DNA of 64,000 nucleotides from Sinotaia quadrata (lineage: Eukaryota; Mollusca; Gastropoda; Architaenioglossa; Viviparidae), in assembly GCA_028829895.1 (NCBI GenBank), contig CM054182.1, positions 7,111,001 through 7,175,000 of the forward strand. Direction: 5' to 3'. Shown one piece after another: positions 1 to 12,500 of the stretch. Positions within the stretch are counted from its first letter, which is position 1; the number at the start of each line of letters is the position of its first letter. The notes under the pieces are model-generated. The model was not told the origin of the DNA. It ran no database searches and saw only the letters and a list, made by a program, of their open reading frames with translations. The position numbers were made by a program, and so were the translations under genes.

Positions 1-3000
1 TGAACTTAGTCCTGGTGTCAATGAAGGAGAAACACCAGTCAAAAGATTTAACTTTCCAGCACCAAAACACACTCATGTTGGACTTGGACCAGCAACCAGG
101 TACACAGGACCTAGTGCTTTGTTAAATAACTCTACATCCACTTCAAGTTCTAGAGTATACCATCCAGTTCTGCGATCACCAATGAAGTTCTATGCAAGAC
201 CTGTCACTAGTCGAAGGCCTGTAACTCCAGCAGAGGTAAAATAAGTACCTTCTCAGAACTTTTGATGTATATAAGTAAAATTGTTCAACTCAACCTGGGT
301 AGTGATAACTTGATAATGGTATATGAAATGGAGGTCATGCATTCCCATTATTAGTTTGTAAAGCTGTTATTTGCTAGTGTATCAGCAAGTTCAAGAACAT
401 TTTATAATCACTTTAACAGTTGTGGGATATGAATTTTCAATTTTGCAGTTTTATGAAAGAAAAGAAAAATGTCATTCATTGATAACTTTGGCTAAAGTAA
501 AGCTACTCTTTGATCTAACTTATTGTTTCATGCTGAATTTATTGGGTGTTTTGTTTTGTAGAACACATTTATATTTATCATAGTTTTATGGAACAGGTTT
601 GGCAACTTGTCTTAGTTTTATACAACAGATCTGGCAGTTTATCTTAGTTTTATGCGACAGATCAGCTTATATGTTTGACTTTTGCTAATGATCTCTTGAA
701 GATTATTTTTTAATTACTTTTATTTTAACTGTTTTTATTTATATTTTTAAATCTATAAAAATGATCTTTCATATCCTTTTACGTTATTTTATCATTTCTC
801 ATACTTATTCAGGCATATGAACCATGTATGAAAGTAAAGTTTGATAAGCTTACTGCTGCAGCCAAAGGTTTTCTTACACGTCGTCTGCTGCAGACTGACA
901 AAGTTCAGGAACTGGTCAAAACTATCAAGGTATTATTTTGATATTTTTCTTGGAGAGTAAATTATTATTTCAAATTAGATTACAGATACACATGTCTTTA
1001 ATTATTTAACTTTTAATGGTACATGTATTGTATGATTGAAAGAATAATAGTATAAGTACATAATGCATATGGAAAAACTTTACCATAAACCAGTGTTTCA
1101 AAAGTGTGTGCTGTGGTTAAATCAGGGGCACCGCAGGATATTCCAAATTTTAACCTAACTGCAATAACATAAACACATTTGATAGGTGTTTTCTGACTTT
1201 AATCACTGTGGAATAATTCTTGATACACTAAGGGTGTCCATGAACCGAGAAAGTTTGGGAACCACTGCCATAAACTGTTAAAGAGTTTGAAAATATACAT
1301 ATGTAAAACTTGACAGTGTTTCTTTTGCTTTCAGAAATATGTTTATACTTCAGATATGAATATACACAAATTCTTTATTTAAAATCTTATTTTTTCCTAT
1401 AAATTTTTCTTTGAACAGGATACTAGAGAATTTGCAAACAATTTTCAAGCTGAAACTCCAATCAAGATGGGGAACTACTCCACTCAAGACCGGAACTTAC
1501 TGGAAAGGATTGTTGCCCAGGTAAGACCGTCTCAAAGCTCACAGGATGTCAGACATATTCTACTCATTGGCATGGAATAAGTTATCCACTGAGCAATGAT
1601 TCTTAGACTGTCATCTTGCCCGCTCTCTCCCAGTACACAAGCATTCAGACAGCATGCCAACACAATCACTTTTCTTGTTATAAAGGCTTTATTGTTCTCC
1701 ATGGTATATTTGCAGTTTTATTTTTTAGTTAAAGGAAGTAAAGTGCTTTGAGCTTTAAAAATTACATTGCAAATTACAAAGTCATTGCAATGAGTAATAG
1801 TAATAGTGTGGGTGCAAGAACTTTTTAAAATAAGGCACTTTATCAATTCGTTATTATAATAAGTAGTAGTAGTGTGGATATGAGAGGTTTTAAAATTACT
1901 TACACTACCAAGTCGTTATCATAATAATTATAGTAGTAATAGTAGTATTGTGGATATGAGAGGTTTTAAAATTACACACTTTATCAAGTCATTATCATAA
2001 TAATTAGTAGTAATAGTAGTATGAATATATATATATATATATATAATATGATATTAAAATTTCACACTCTACCAAGTTGCTATCATAATTATTAGTAAAT
2101 AGTGAGTGTGAGAGCTTGTAAAATCAGAGACTTTATCATCATTGTAATGCTTATTTGTGCAAGTATTAGTGTGGATGTGAGGCAGATTTCTACATGTTAG
2201 AGGCTTTTTACCCTCAGTTATCTTTTCTTGTTGTAATGAATGATGCTAAAGAACATTAACTTCTGAATGGGCATATGATGTGAATGAAAATGCTACTATC
2301 ACAAAGCTTCAAACATGATTGTCAGTAACTGCAAAAGAAATCGTGTACAGGATTTATATAAGTTATCATCCTTACTGTCACCCTCGGCCTGAGCATCACT
2401 ACCACTTTCTCCTCTTCAGCAGCACCATGACCATACCTCAACCACCTTCTCCACTCTCCTCCACATCACCATAATTTTAATATTTTTACCAAAAGATTTT
2501 CTTTTTCTTGTGCAGCTGCAAGCAGCACTGTTGGACATTCACGAAATCTTCTTTAATTCGTCCGTTTCAGAACAGATGGCTTTAATTGAGCAGACTCGTC
2601 AGAATTACAGAGAGAGAAAACTGAAAACTGTAAGTCTGAAACTGTATGTCTAAATATAAATATGTCTATATATGCTAAAATTGACTTGCAATTACTAAAT
2701 AAATTCATACACAAATAAAGAGCTATATTTATTGAAAGCATACTGACTGATAAAGCATAACAAACATAAAGATTAATTGGTTTCAGTGTTTGCTGTAGCT
2801 CTAAATTTTCTAGCATACATGATACAGCCATTGTCAGTATTTGAAGCAGATGCTTTTTCAGTTAACCAATGGAAACTCTTTGCACACAGCTTCAGCCAAA
2901 CCTATGATCTTTTAAGTAATAGCTTCATGAAGGAATGAGCGCTCTTGTCAGTGCAGCTTTCATTTCATTGAGAGAATATTCATCAGAGGTGGTTACAGCA

Positions 3001-6000
3001 ACAATTTCAGGGAGAAAATATTCATTCAGAAGAGATTTCAGCAACAATTTCAGAATGAACCAAGCTTTTAATCGATTTCCAAAGCTTGAGTTTTAGAGTT
3101 CTGCTAATAAAAGTGGTATCAGGAGAAAGCTACACCTTTATTTTTTTTACCCTTACTGATATAACTGATATAAGAAAAAGTCATGTGTAGTTGTGTGTGA
3201 AAAGAAATCTGGACCAAAGCAAATTTTTTGATCACATAAGTGCATTGGGGGAAGTTGACCGCTGGTAGTACACTCCATAGTGTACAGTAAGAGTGTCTAA
3301 TAGCACGATAGGTTTAAATTGCACTGTCATTTCTTCAGAATTAAATACTTCATTTTTATTTCATTCAGTCAGGTGATGACCCTCGAGAGACCTCCCCAAG
3401 AATAAGTGCAGCAACCTTGAAAGCTTTGGAGAGAAAGAGAAAGGCACAGTATCCTTGCAAAGATAAATGTTTGTTGCTTACAAAAAACAAGTTTGATATT
3501 TTTATCAAACCTAATGATATTGTATTTATAAATGGTAACAAACCCTATTATTTTATACACACATTGCAGCAAGTGCTTAACTAAACATTTGTAAATTTGC
3601 AGATAATACAATATGTTTTTTCATTGTGAATACCTGCGAGTCCCTTGCTTGATTTTCAATTTGTGGATATGGTGCAGAGACTGGCTTTGGGTATGCATAT
3701 CGAAAAAGTGTGATCATGACAGGATAATTAAAAAAATTAAAAGAAATGTATTTACTGTATTAATGTAAAAACAAATACAACAACAAAGATTTTGTAGTGA
3801 TAAGTGCTTCATTCATTTACATCATAGTTCCAGTACACTGCCTTAACCATATATAGAGAAGCAGAGGCTTCAGTATTAGAAGCACTGCGGCCTCGCACAG
3901 CACCATCTGCGACCAGCAGTCCTCGGTCTCAGAGTTGTATGGACCTAAGGTAGAAAGTTTTGTTTGTTTTTTTCTATGTCTTCATTAAGAACATTTGAAA
4001 TGTGACCAATAGTCCAGCATTAATAACTTAGAAAATATAGATGGAGTAAATGGTATTTGATGGAGACTCAGGATTGTAAACCATGCTAAGTATTTGTAGC
4101 TGTGCAGATAAAATACTGGTCATTGCTGAACATGTCACATTTCTTTGTATCATTATCCACAACTTTCCTGACCTTACTTAAAATATATGTCAAGGTCAGT
4201 GACGTTTGTAAATCCTCAAGGTCTTAGCTGGTTTTGTGAATTTGTTACTGAGAAAGTATATCGAGCCACTTGTTAGAAGTTAGTCACTTTTAGACTCTCA
4301 CATAAACATGGACATTTTGAAAGTAAGATTGGATCATCAAAATGATTTGTTTAGGAGACGGTCAGATGGGTTAGAATTACTGCATTGACTTTCTCTTTCC
4401 AACTTTGACTGGTATGCTTAGGATTATGTATTTGTAGCAGATGACATAGTAGCTGAATACCATATTAGCACTCAGTGCTTTTTAACTGCCTTTCTTTTTT
4501 ATCAAAGATATAACTCTGGTATAGGGTTGTCAATGGTAGGATGTTTATTAGCACACATAAACGCTGTGGAGGATTTTTCAAGTGTAAAGCAGACAACCGC
4601 TGTCTTTTGAGGTCTGTCTCTAATGGCATTCTATAAAAAGCAAAGGGTTCATCCCATTGACAGTTATATCATTTGATTGGAAATTGTTTAAAACAAGATT
4701 GATTTATGTCTTTTTCTTCTGTTGTATGTACATATGCATTCCATTGCTTCTATTTATGGCTTACAGCTTAAGAAAATAATATTAAATGTGACTGTTTCAT
4801 TGTAAGATTCTAGTGTAAGCAATGAAAGCCAGAATTTGGCCACAAAAATCTACTTTGATAACAGGTATGGCAGCATGCATGCTACTTGACCTATATGTTC
4901 AGAAAAGTCATGGATAGTGCAAGAATTCATAATAGTGTAGCAAATAACTTATGAATGAGATTTCATTACATAAACATAGCATTACATATAGCATAATTAG
5001 CAGTGAATAGTATTTATTCATATAGTGTTCTTTTTCTAGAAAAAAGATGGGGATACTGTGGTCCTTTAATAATATTAGAAGAAATTGAGAAGGTAGCCCT
5101 AGTACATTTTATTCAAGGTGAAGATACTGTAATCCCAACACAAAAAAATGTTTTGGCACGTGTATGTGTGTATCTGCATGCACTTTTGTTTGTATATGTG
5201 CATGTTTGAAGGGGAAAAAAATCAGATAGTTCCTGAGATGTGACTTAAAATTTAACTAATTTTAAATTTTCAGTTTTGACTCATGCATTAACTCCTCAGT
5301 CTTAGTTTTTATTTTTTGTCAGCTTGATCTTTTTAATTGACTGAGGTCATCAAAGATGATTAAACTAGAAATTAACAGATACAAACCGAAAATCCACTTT
5401 ATGCAATTTCTGTTCTGTGCAACCATGCTGTAATGGTTGAGATACTATTTTTGTGGTTGAATTGTTTCGTTTTTAATATTTTATTTAAATATTTGCTGTT
5501 TTTAAAACTTCCATTCAAAAGAAAAATTAATAGTGACAATTCCGTTGGAGTAAATTAAGAAAACCTCATAAACAACTTAGTCATAAATTGAATTTTAAAA
5601 TGTTCATTTGTGAAAAAAGATAAAGGCCTCCCTGAAAATTACACTTATAGTTGAGGATGTTGATTATATTTTAATTTTAATGTTTTTTAAAAGAACAATA
5701 TGAGGTTTACAGGTGAGGGCAAGCAGAAACAGTTTTCTTAATTGCAAGGACTTGCTCATTCTTACAACTCATCAGATCTTCCTCTAACAATCAGCACATA
5801 CAGCAAACACTATAAAAGATATTAAAGTATGAAAAAAGAATTAATACCATTAATTTTGTAATCTTAGAGTATTCATTAGTGATTTCAAGACAAAATAAGC
5901 TGGCAGATGAACCTCTAACTTTTTTTAAATATGTTTGATTATAGCATATATATATATATATATAGAATTATAATTAATTAATTTTTTTTAAAAAGTATTA

Positions 6001-8595
6001 TTTAAATGAAATATGTGGTCCATCAACCGAATGATAGCTACACACTAGCCAGAGGTTTAGAAACCAGCTATTTGTATTACAGTATATTAATTCTTTCATT
6101 TGAATTTGATTCAATTTTGACATTTTGTGGATTTCAGCTAGGAATGTCCCTTAAAGAACAGCCAAGAGTAAGCTATTTTAAAGTACAATGAGTAAGCTAC
6201 TTTAAAGTAAAATCTAGAGTAAGCTATTTTAAAGTACAATGAGTGAGCTACTTTAAAGTACAATCTAGAGTAAGCTACTTTAAAGTACAATCTAGAGTAA
6301 GCTACTTTAAAGTACAATCTAGAGTAAGCTACTTCAATGAAGAGTCGAGAGTAAGCTATGTTAAAGAACAATCCAGAGTAAGTTATTTTAAAGTACAACA
6401 CAGAGTACTCTAAAGTACAATCCAGAGTAAGTTATTTTAAAGTAATCTACTTTAAAATACAATCCAGAATAGGTTACTTTTAAGTACAGTCTTGAGTAAG
6501 TTACTTTAAAGAACAGTACAGAGTAATCTAAAGTACAATCCAGAATAAACTACTTAAAAGAATAGTCCAGAGGATGCCACTTTAAAGAATAGTCCAGACT
6601 AAGTTACTTTAAAGTACAATCCAGAGTAAAGTTACTTTAAAGTACAATTCAGAGGATGCTACTTTAAAGAACAGACCCAAGTATGCTATTTTAAACTACA
6701 ATCCAGAGTAAGGTACTTTAAAGTCCAGCCTAGAGGATGCCTGCATTTTTTCTTGGTGGGTAATGATTATTCACCTTTATGTTTGATCCATAAATGGTTT
6801 GATCAGTTATTAAGAAAAACAACAAACTAAAAGGCCATCGTGAAAATGTAATTTTTGCTCACTTCTAGCGGACCTATCAAGCGACACTTCCAATTTCTTT
6901 TATCCAGGGCATCAAGGCCTGCTGTTATGCACGCCCATGCTCACCCACAGGTGTCGCCAATTCATATGGACAATGTCACTGTCAGGTTAGTTTCCTTGCT
7001 TGATAGCTCCACAGTTATTATTATTGTGCTCAGTTATCATGAGTGTTTTGTATAGACTCTAGTTCAGCTACTGAGACAAGCAACCACAGAGTGCAATAGA
7101 TGTTTTCTTAGAGAAAAATAAAGAAAAGTTATCAAATGCTACAGTTGTGCAGCATAAGAATTTTAAGTTTCGACTAAGAAGGCAAAATAAACCAGAATTT
7201 GGGTAGCAGAAAATTTTAAGACACATTTGACAAACTAGAACAAATTAGCAGATCTGTGTTGCTAACTTTTAAAATTGTTATTTATTACATATTTATTTAT
7301 CTGTTAAAAGCAATATGTTTTGCTATTTTTTCTTATTTATACACACAAACAGTGATACACAAAATCAAGTTTTTCCCTCTATAAGAATATTTTACTTTGT
7401 GATAATCAGAATTTTAAAGAAAGAAACTGTTTATTAGAAATATTTTGCAAATTGAGGTTATTTTTTTTTTTAAATTTGGATCATTCATTTCTAGAATTCA
7501 GGGAGCAAGGTAAATATTTCTATCACACACATAATTGCTGTTTGATGACTACTATTATTTAGTTTTCTCAAGCTCTGACAATTTAACAATGAAGTGCAAG
7601 CACAAGTTAAATATAAGTGTAAATGACAAAACCAACTACAGTGTATGTCATAGTTTGTTTTTTTTTTTAAAGTTAGGCATTATATTGAGAACATTGCCAC
7701 TTTATCACTAAATCACCATCTAAGTTCACATCAAGTGAGCATTTTGAGAAGTTTTTTAATAAAAAAAAAAATGTGTAAGCAAAGAAAAAGAAAAAAATAA
7801 CTCATATTTTCTTTGTTGTAAATTAATTTGGTAAAATTGTCAGTTTGTTTCTTTTGTACTTATGTTAACCATATGATTATATTTATGGTGAAAGGTTTAC
7901 AAATTGATATATTAAATAGGTCTGAGAAAAGTCGGCCACAGACAGCCCCTGAAAAGTCAGGATTACAACGGCCAAGGAGACCACAAACAATGGCTAGTAG
8001 TGCCCTGAACTTTGAGCAAGGTAGGTCCCAGGGCCATAATAATAATAAATACATGAACAGTTTTATTTAAAAATAAAAAATAAGACATTTTAAAAATAAA
8101 AAATAAGACATTTTAAAAAGTTTGGCTAAAATTTGTAAATTCTTAACAGAGGAATGAATCCAGAGGTAAGTTTTTCATAATGCATCTCACACTAAAAAAA
8201 ATAAACCATAATGAAAATAAATACTTATTGTGTTGTCATATTAAGAGCTATCTTTTCATTTTATTTAAAAAATCCAAATATTGAAATTACAAAGAACACA
8301 AACTATATATATATATTTGATTTCCAGTAGTACTTGTAATAAGAAAAATTCCCTACTGTTTACATTAATTCAAGCATTAAATTTTATTTAAACTAACCAA
8401 AATTATTAACATTTTAAATATATTTTTTTGTATACTTTAGCTCAGTCCAAGGTGACCACAAAGCTAAAGCAACAGCAGTTGTTGCATCAGCACAACCACA
8501 GTCAGCAACAGCAATATTCTATCCCTCAACATCAACAAATTGCAAGCAAAAGTTCAAGTAGTCGAGCAACCAAATCTGGCAAATCATGGAGATGA
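1..8595 (+). CDS. CCP110: CP110 centriolar coiled-coil protein, 3' portion, nine exons
   Basis: C-terminal part of the centriole-capping protein CP110, which caps the distal end of centrioles and blocks premature cilium growth. Exons: <1-235, 813-929, 1419-1520, 2516-2629, 3369-3448, 3857-3949, 6869-6985, 7920-8020 and 8441-8595 (TGA at 8593-8595). All junctions keep one open frame and all but the fifth intron have ordinary GT-AG ends; 370 residues are visible. Recognition rests on the conserved CP110 block in exons 2-4: FDKLTAAAKGFLTRRLLQT, then VQELVKTIKDTREF, then ALLDIHEIFFNSSVSEQM and a basic RQNYRERK segment. Exon 1 and exons 6-9 are low-complexity Ser/Pro/Arg/Gln-rich tails, with a His/Gln-rich final exon ending KSGKSWR. 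The gene starts left of the window, so the N-terminal half, including the calmodulin-binding and CEP97-binding parts known in vertebrates, is not visible. Family call is confident; the last exon choice is less certain because a second in-phase exon follows. Confidence 0.9.
236..812 (+). other. CCP110 intron, no internal feature
   Basis: AT-rich intron between exons 1 and 2 as seen here. A 70-codon open frame at 371-583 has no recognisable protein features and is taken as chance. A short imperfect repetition with the core CAG(A/G)T...GGCA lies near 595-665. Confidence 0.6.
1780..2185 (+). repeat. Decayed ~75-bp tandem repeat in CCP110 intron
   Basis: About five diverged units share the order (TAG)n, GTGTGGATATGAGAG, TTTTAAAATTAC, ACTTTATCAAGTC, ATTATCATAATAAT. 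The middle units are best preserved. A short AT dinucleotide run (about 2024-2043) interrupts the array. It lies in the intron between exons 3 and 4. Confidence 0.7.
3449..3856 (+). other. U12-type (minor spliceosome) intron in CCP110
   Basis: The donor reads GTATCCTTGC, close to the U12 consensus GTATCCTTT. The segment TGCCTTAAC at 3839-3847 matches the U12 branch motif TTCCTTAAC and lies about 11 bases before the acceptor ATATAG at 3851-3856. There is no polypyrimidine tract, as expected for this class. Splicing here joins a phase-2 exon end to a residue Q and keeps the frame through LEALRPR. An ordinary donor one base away would not keep the frame. Confidence 0.85.
3950..6868 (+). other. 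Large CCP110 intron
   Basis: 2.9-kb AT-rich intron between exons 6 and 7. I see no coding exon in it. It holds an AT dinucleotide run near 5945-5963 and, close to the acceptor, the 27-bp tandem array listed separately. Confidence 0.6.
6148..6735 (+). repeat. 27-bp tandem array with palindromic core, ~20 units
   Basis: Units follow the pattern GAGTAAGCTACTTTAAAG then TACAATCTA, period 27 with occasional short units. The core CTTTAAAG is a palindrome. Because 27 is a multiple of three, long frames stay open on both strands (for example 6138-6401 minus), but the product is only a 9-residue repetition and is not a gene. The array ends about 130 bp before the acceptor of CCP110 exon 7. Most units contain A|GTAAGC, which resembles a 5' splice site. 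Confidence 0.9.
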
Positions 8596-8655
8596 TGTTT
8601 TTACATACAGATGTCATGATCTTATAAAATTTAGCCAAGACTGCCAAACATATAT

Positions 8656-8661
8656 AATAAA
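8656..8661 (+). terminator. Candidate polyadenylation signal for CCP110
   Basis: AATAAA lies 61 bases after the stop codon at 8595. Several later AATAAA or ATTAAA hexamers occur in the AT-rich sequence that follows, so a longer 3' UTR is equally possible. Confidence 0.4.
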
Positions 8662-9454
8662 ATAGAAAATATACATACACATTATTTTATACACTATATT
8701 CTTGCGAAACAAATTTTCATTTGCACACTGGTAAAATATAATTCTTATGTATATTTTGTAATGAATGATAATTTTTTGTTAGCTGTCAGTAAGGAAAACT
8801 TGTTTGTTATGATCTACTGCTGACTTATTGTGTTTTAATTCTAAAATGTGAAAAATTGCTTGTGTAAATAGTATTTAGTAACCCAATAATTTCTGGGAAC
8901 TTGATATATAACTTCACTGACTGAAGAGTTTTTATTGCTTTTTATGCTTCAGTGACAATCTTTAAAGCTTAAAGAAACAAAACAATCCCCTCCTCACAAG
9001 TACTCATTGAAAAAAACATCTCACCTGCCTTTAAAAAATAAAAAATCCTCAAACTAAAAAGATGCCATTTTACTTAAAAGTTGTGTTTATTGCTCACAAA
9101 TGCTTTCCTTTTGTAAATTCATCAAAAGCACATTTGGGGAGACATATTTTTATACTATAAGGGCAGTAAAAGGGTAATTGATAAAATAATCATGTAAAGT
9201 GCATTTTAAAATTATTTTTGAACTGAATATTAAATCACCACCAAGTTAATGGTTCTTTTCTTTAATTTAATATAGATGTATTATTTTTTTTTTAAAGTGT
9301 ATTCTTGCTGTGATGTAATATACTACTATATGGATAGCACATATTACTAGGTGCAGCTTTAGTCCGGTGTAAAACTGGCACAGTGTAAACTGCAGTTTGA
9401 CCACTTCACCTATTGTAGTGAATGATTCTTTTTAATTTTTATTTCATATGGCAG

Positions 9455-9522
9455 CTTTTACAACTGTAGAACGAAAGTTAGAGAAAAATACTTCAAATTC
9501 TTCACCAGGTACATTGTTTTAA
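9455..9522 (+). other. Possible alternative terminal exon of CCP110
   Basis: After a good acceptor (ATGGCAG ending at 9454) there is a short open frame in the same phase as exon 9. Joined to exon 8 (which ends with one G), it would read A-FTTVERKLEKNTSNSSP and then either continue GTLF-stop (TAA at 9520-9522) or splice at the GT at 9509. It would replace the Gln-rich tail. The sequence context is mildly richer in coding-like codons than the flanks. No homology is recognised; transcript data would decide. Confidence 0.3.
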
Positions 9523-12500
9523 ATCATCTTATTATCTTTATTGTTTTATTTCTGTTTAAAGAAAAAAACTGCCATCCCATTAAAACCTGAGCCTATGTAA
9601 TGTTTTGATTATTTAATATGAGACTTAAAGGAGTTTTCTTTAATACTATTAGCTGGCATTTGTACATTTTCAGAGGAGTTGTTTACAAGATCACTTCATT
9701 TTAAAAGAAGCAATAAATACCTATAAACATGATTTATTACTGAGATGAAAGTAACAATGATATTGAAGTTAGAGAGAATATTTAAACAGAACTGTATTCA
9801 TTACAAACACTTAAGAAACAAGGTGTTAATTCAGGTAAATTTGGCAGCATTTCTCAGGTTTCCTTGTTGTTGCTGTACGAGATTTAAAATCATGTCATCT
9901 GTTTTATTTATTTTTTTTTAAAGAAACTCCTTTAAATTCTTTTTATGGTTGAAAAAAATTGTATAAGTCAGTTTTTATTTTGTCTAAAATTTAGCTGCTT
10001 TTTGCTTTTATGATCATTAATACAATTGACTCCATTTGTATGATTTTGAAGTATTCCATATTCCATCTAGCTTAATGGTTTTTTATTGTTATTGCAAATT
10101 TTCTGGTTTTGCTTGTAAATTTAGCATCTGCATTGAATTTTATGCAAATATAGACACTTCTTTTTTTTAAAAGTGAAATGTGTTTTGCTATTTTTGCCAT
10201 TTATATTTAATTTGTGAATTAGCAGCTTTTGTAACTTGTTTATTAAAAAATCTTTTTAAGAGATTTTTGCATAGCAGTTAAGAGATTTTTTTCATTGCGT
10301 CTGGAATTAAGTAAATCAGACGCCTGTTTTCAACTCCACCCAATAATTTTGTTTGTTCATAGTTTTTACGAATAAAGGAATTATTCATTTAAGAACCAAA
10401 GTTTAGAAGACTAAAACTACTTACTAGTAAAATAGTTTAGATCTTTTAAAATCAGTTGCTGAAGGATAAAGAATGGTATAATTCACTATACTTAAAGTTG
10501 TGAAGGTGAAATGTTTTTAAAGAAAAGTTAATTCTGGATTTGAGAGTTTGCAGCTTACACTTTTAGTTTTAAGTAAATCCGTCCTCCAGGAATAGGTGAG
10601 TTCAAGTCTGATTGTGTGGTGTCACCGTCTTGAAATACACACAGTTATATACTTTGAAATCCAGAGAACAATATCATATTCAAGATACTTGTATATCTTA
10701 ATAAAACAAGTAATTCATTTTATGTATTCTATATTCTATTTGGACTCTATCACTTTGAACTGATTCACTGAAATATGATTTGCTAACTTAAAACATTCAC
10801 AAATAGTGTGCCTAATTTTATCATCATATTTAACTATCCGCCTACTTTTAACATCATATTACACTATCAAAAGTATCATACCATTATCATGCTATTATTT
10901 GATATACAGTTACATGAATACAGTTGTTTGTATATATATATTTTTTTATTTGAAAATAATATTTTCTTAACACACTATATAATGTTTACTTTTGTATATT
11001 TTGTGATCCTTCATTCATCTATCTCTATGAGTTGTAGATAAGGTTAAATTCCTCCAGTGCAGCGTTTGCAAAAATTACAATAAAAGTTTTTTTTTTTTTT
11101 AAAGTAGCCTACTAATGAGGCTGCCTTGTTTTACAAAAGAAATGCTTTGAAATAGTATGTTTAAAATTTTGAAAAAACTGTACTGTTGTACCAATGATTT
11201 GTGAGCAGAATTTTTTAAAATCAAAATCTGAACTTTTATATTCTTCTTGAGCCATCAATAGTTTTGTGTACATAAAATAAATGTATTAAACCGAGTGTAA
11301 ATGAAATGAATGTAATTGTATATAATTGAACTGAGTTGTATATAATTATAGCTGATTTTTAAAAATGTTGTTGAAAAAAATAATTTGATAATTTATGTAG
11401 AGAAATGTAATATTTACAAGTAAATTTCTATTTATTTGCTTTATATTTTGCAATGATTACTATAATAATACCGTTGAGTCACCAGAAGTGCATTTCTGTT
11501 GGTAGTATATAAATTAGAAAACAAATAAGGAAGGCCAAAAAACAATTGAATAAAACAAAGCCTCTGAACATTTCAGCACCCATTTTATTGTGAGATTTAT
11601 TTATGCATTTATTTTCTGGCATATATTGCACAACTCATTTATCTTAAGGAAAATTTGTTAAATATTCAGGTATATATCTTATGTCTCATCTGATACCGCT
11701 GAAAAGAAGCATTGTTACTAACTACTAGTTCTTTGCGCCATTTAAATTTCTTGTACATAAATCAAATTATTTTGTAATCAGAACATTCCATAGCTGTTTT
11801 TTTTATTCTTTACTTTAACAGAGATTAAGAAGATTTGTGCTATGTACAGACAAATTTTACACGGATAAATTGTATATAATTTGCATTTGTTCAGGAACAG
11901 TATTCATTTTCTTTCGTATTTGATGCAAGTTCTAGTTTGGTTCATCATTTATATTTTGCATTCCTTCCATTTGATGTTTGTTTGTGACATTAGTTTTGGA
12001 TTAAAATTGTTTATTGAATGGTAATTATTTAAATGCAGCCAAAATTAAACAAAAATAATTTTTTGCTTATACAAAAAGAATTGTATTTTGTTTATCCGAT
12101 GTGATTTTATGAATCTCATTTGTTGAATTAAGATTTCAGTTGTTAAAATGCATGAGATATTGATTGTATGGATGAATTATTTTTTGTTATTGTAAAGAAC
12201 AGACAAGTTACATGAGAAAGTGTATTATTTTTGGTATATGTAAAGTGTTTGTGCACATGACTAACACTTATAATATTTATAAGCAAATATTAACAACACA
12301 AGTCTGAGGACAATCACAAAAATTGAGTTTATTTTGTGAAAATTTTAACTAGATAAAATATGTTTGAGTTAATTCACACCTACAAATGTCAGTTTAATAT
12401 TAAAGACTTTTCTCTTTTTCTGGGGTTTGAAGAATCAATCTAGAATAGGCAAGAATGATTTCCCCCTTTTGTGCAGTTCAGATCTCTATTTTGTTTGTAC

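Noticed and set aside
6138..6401. Minus-strand frame with repeats of VAYSRLYFK
   Set aside because: Product of the 27-bp intronic array in CCP110; the period of three codons times nine keeps it open by chance.
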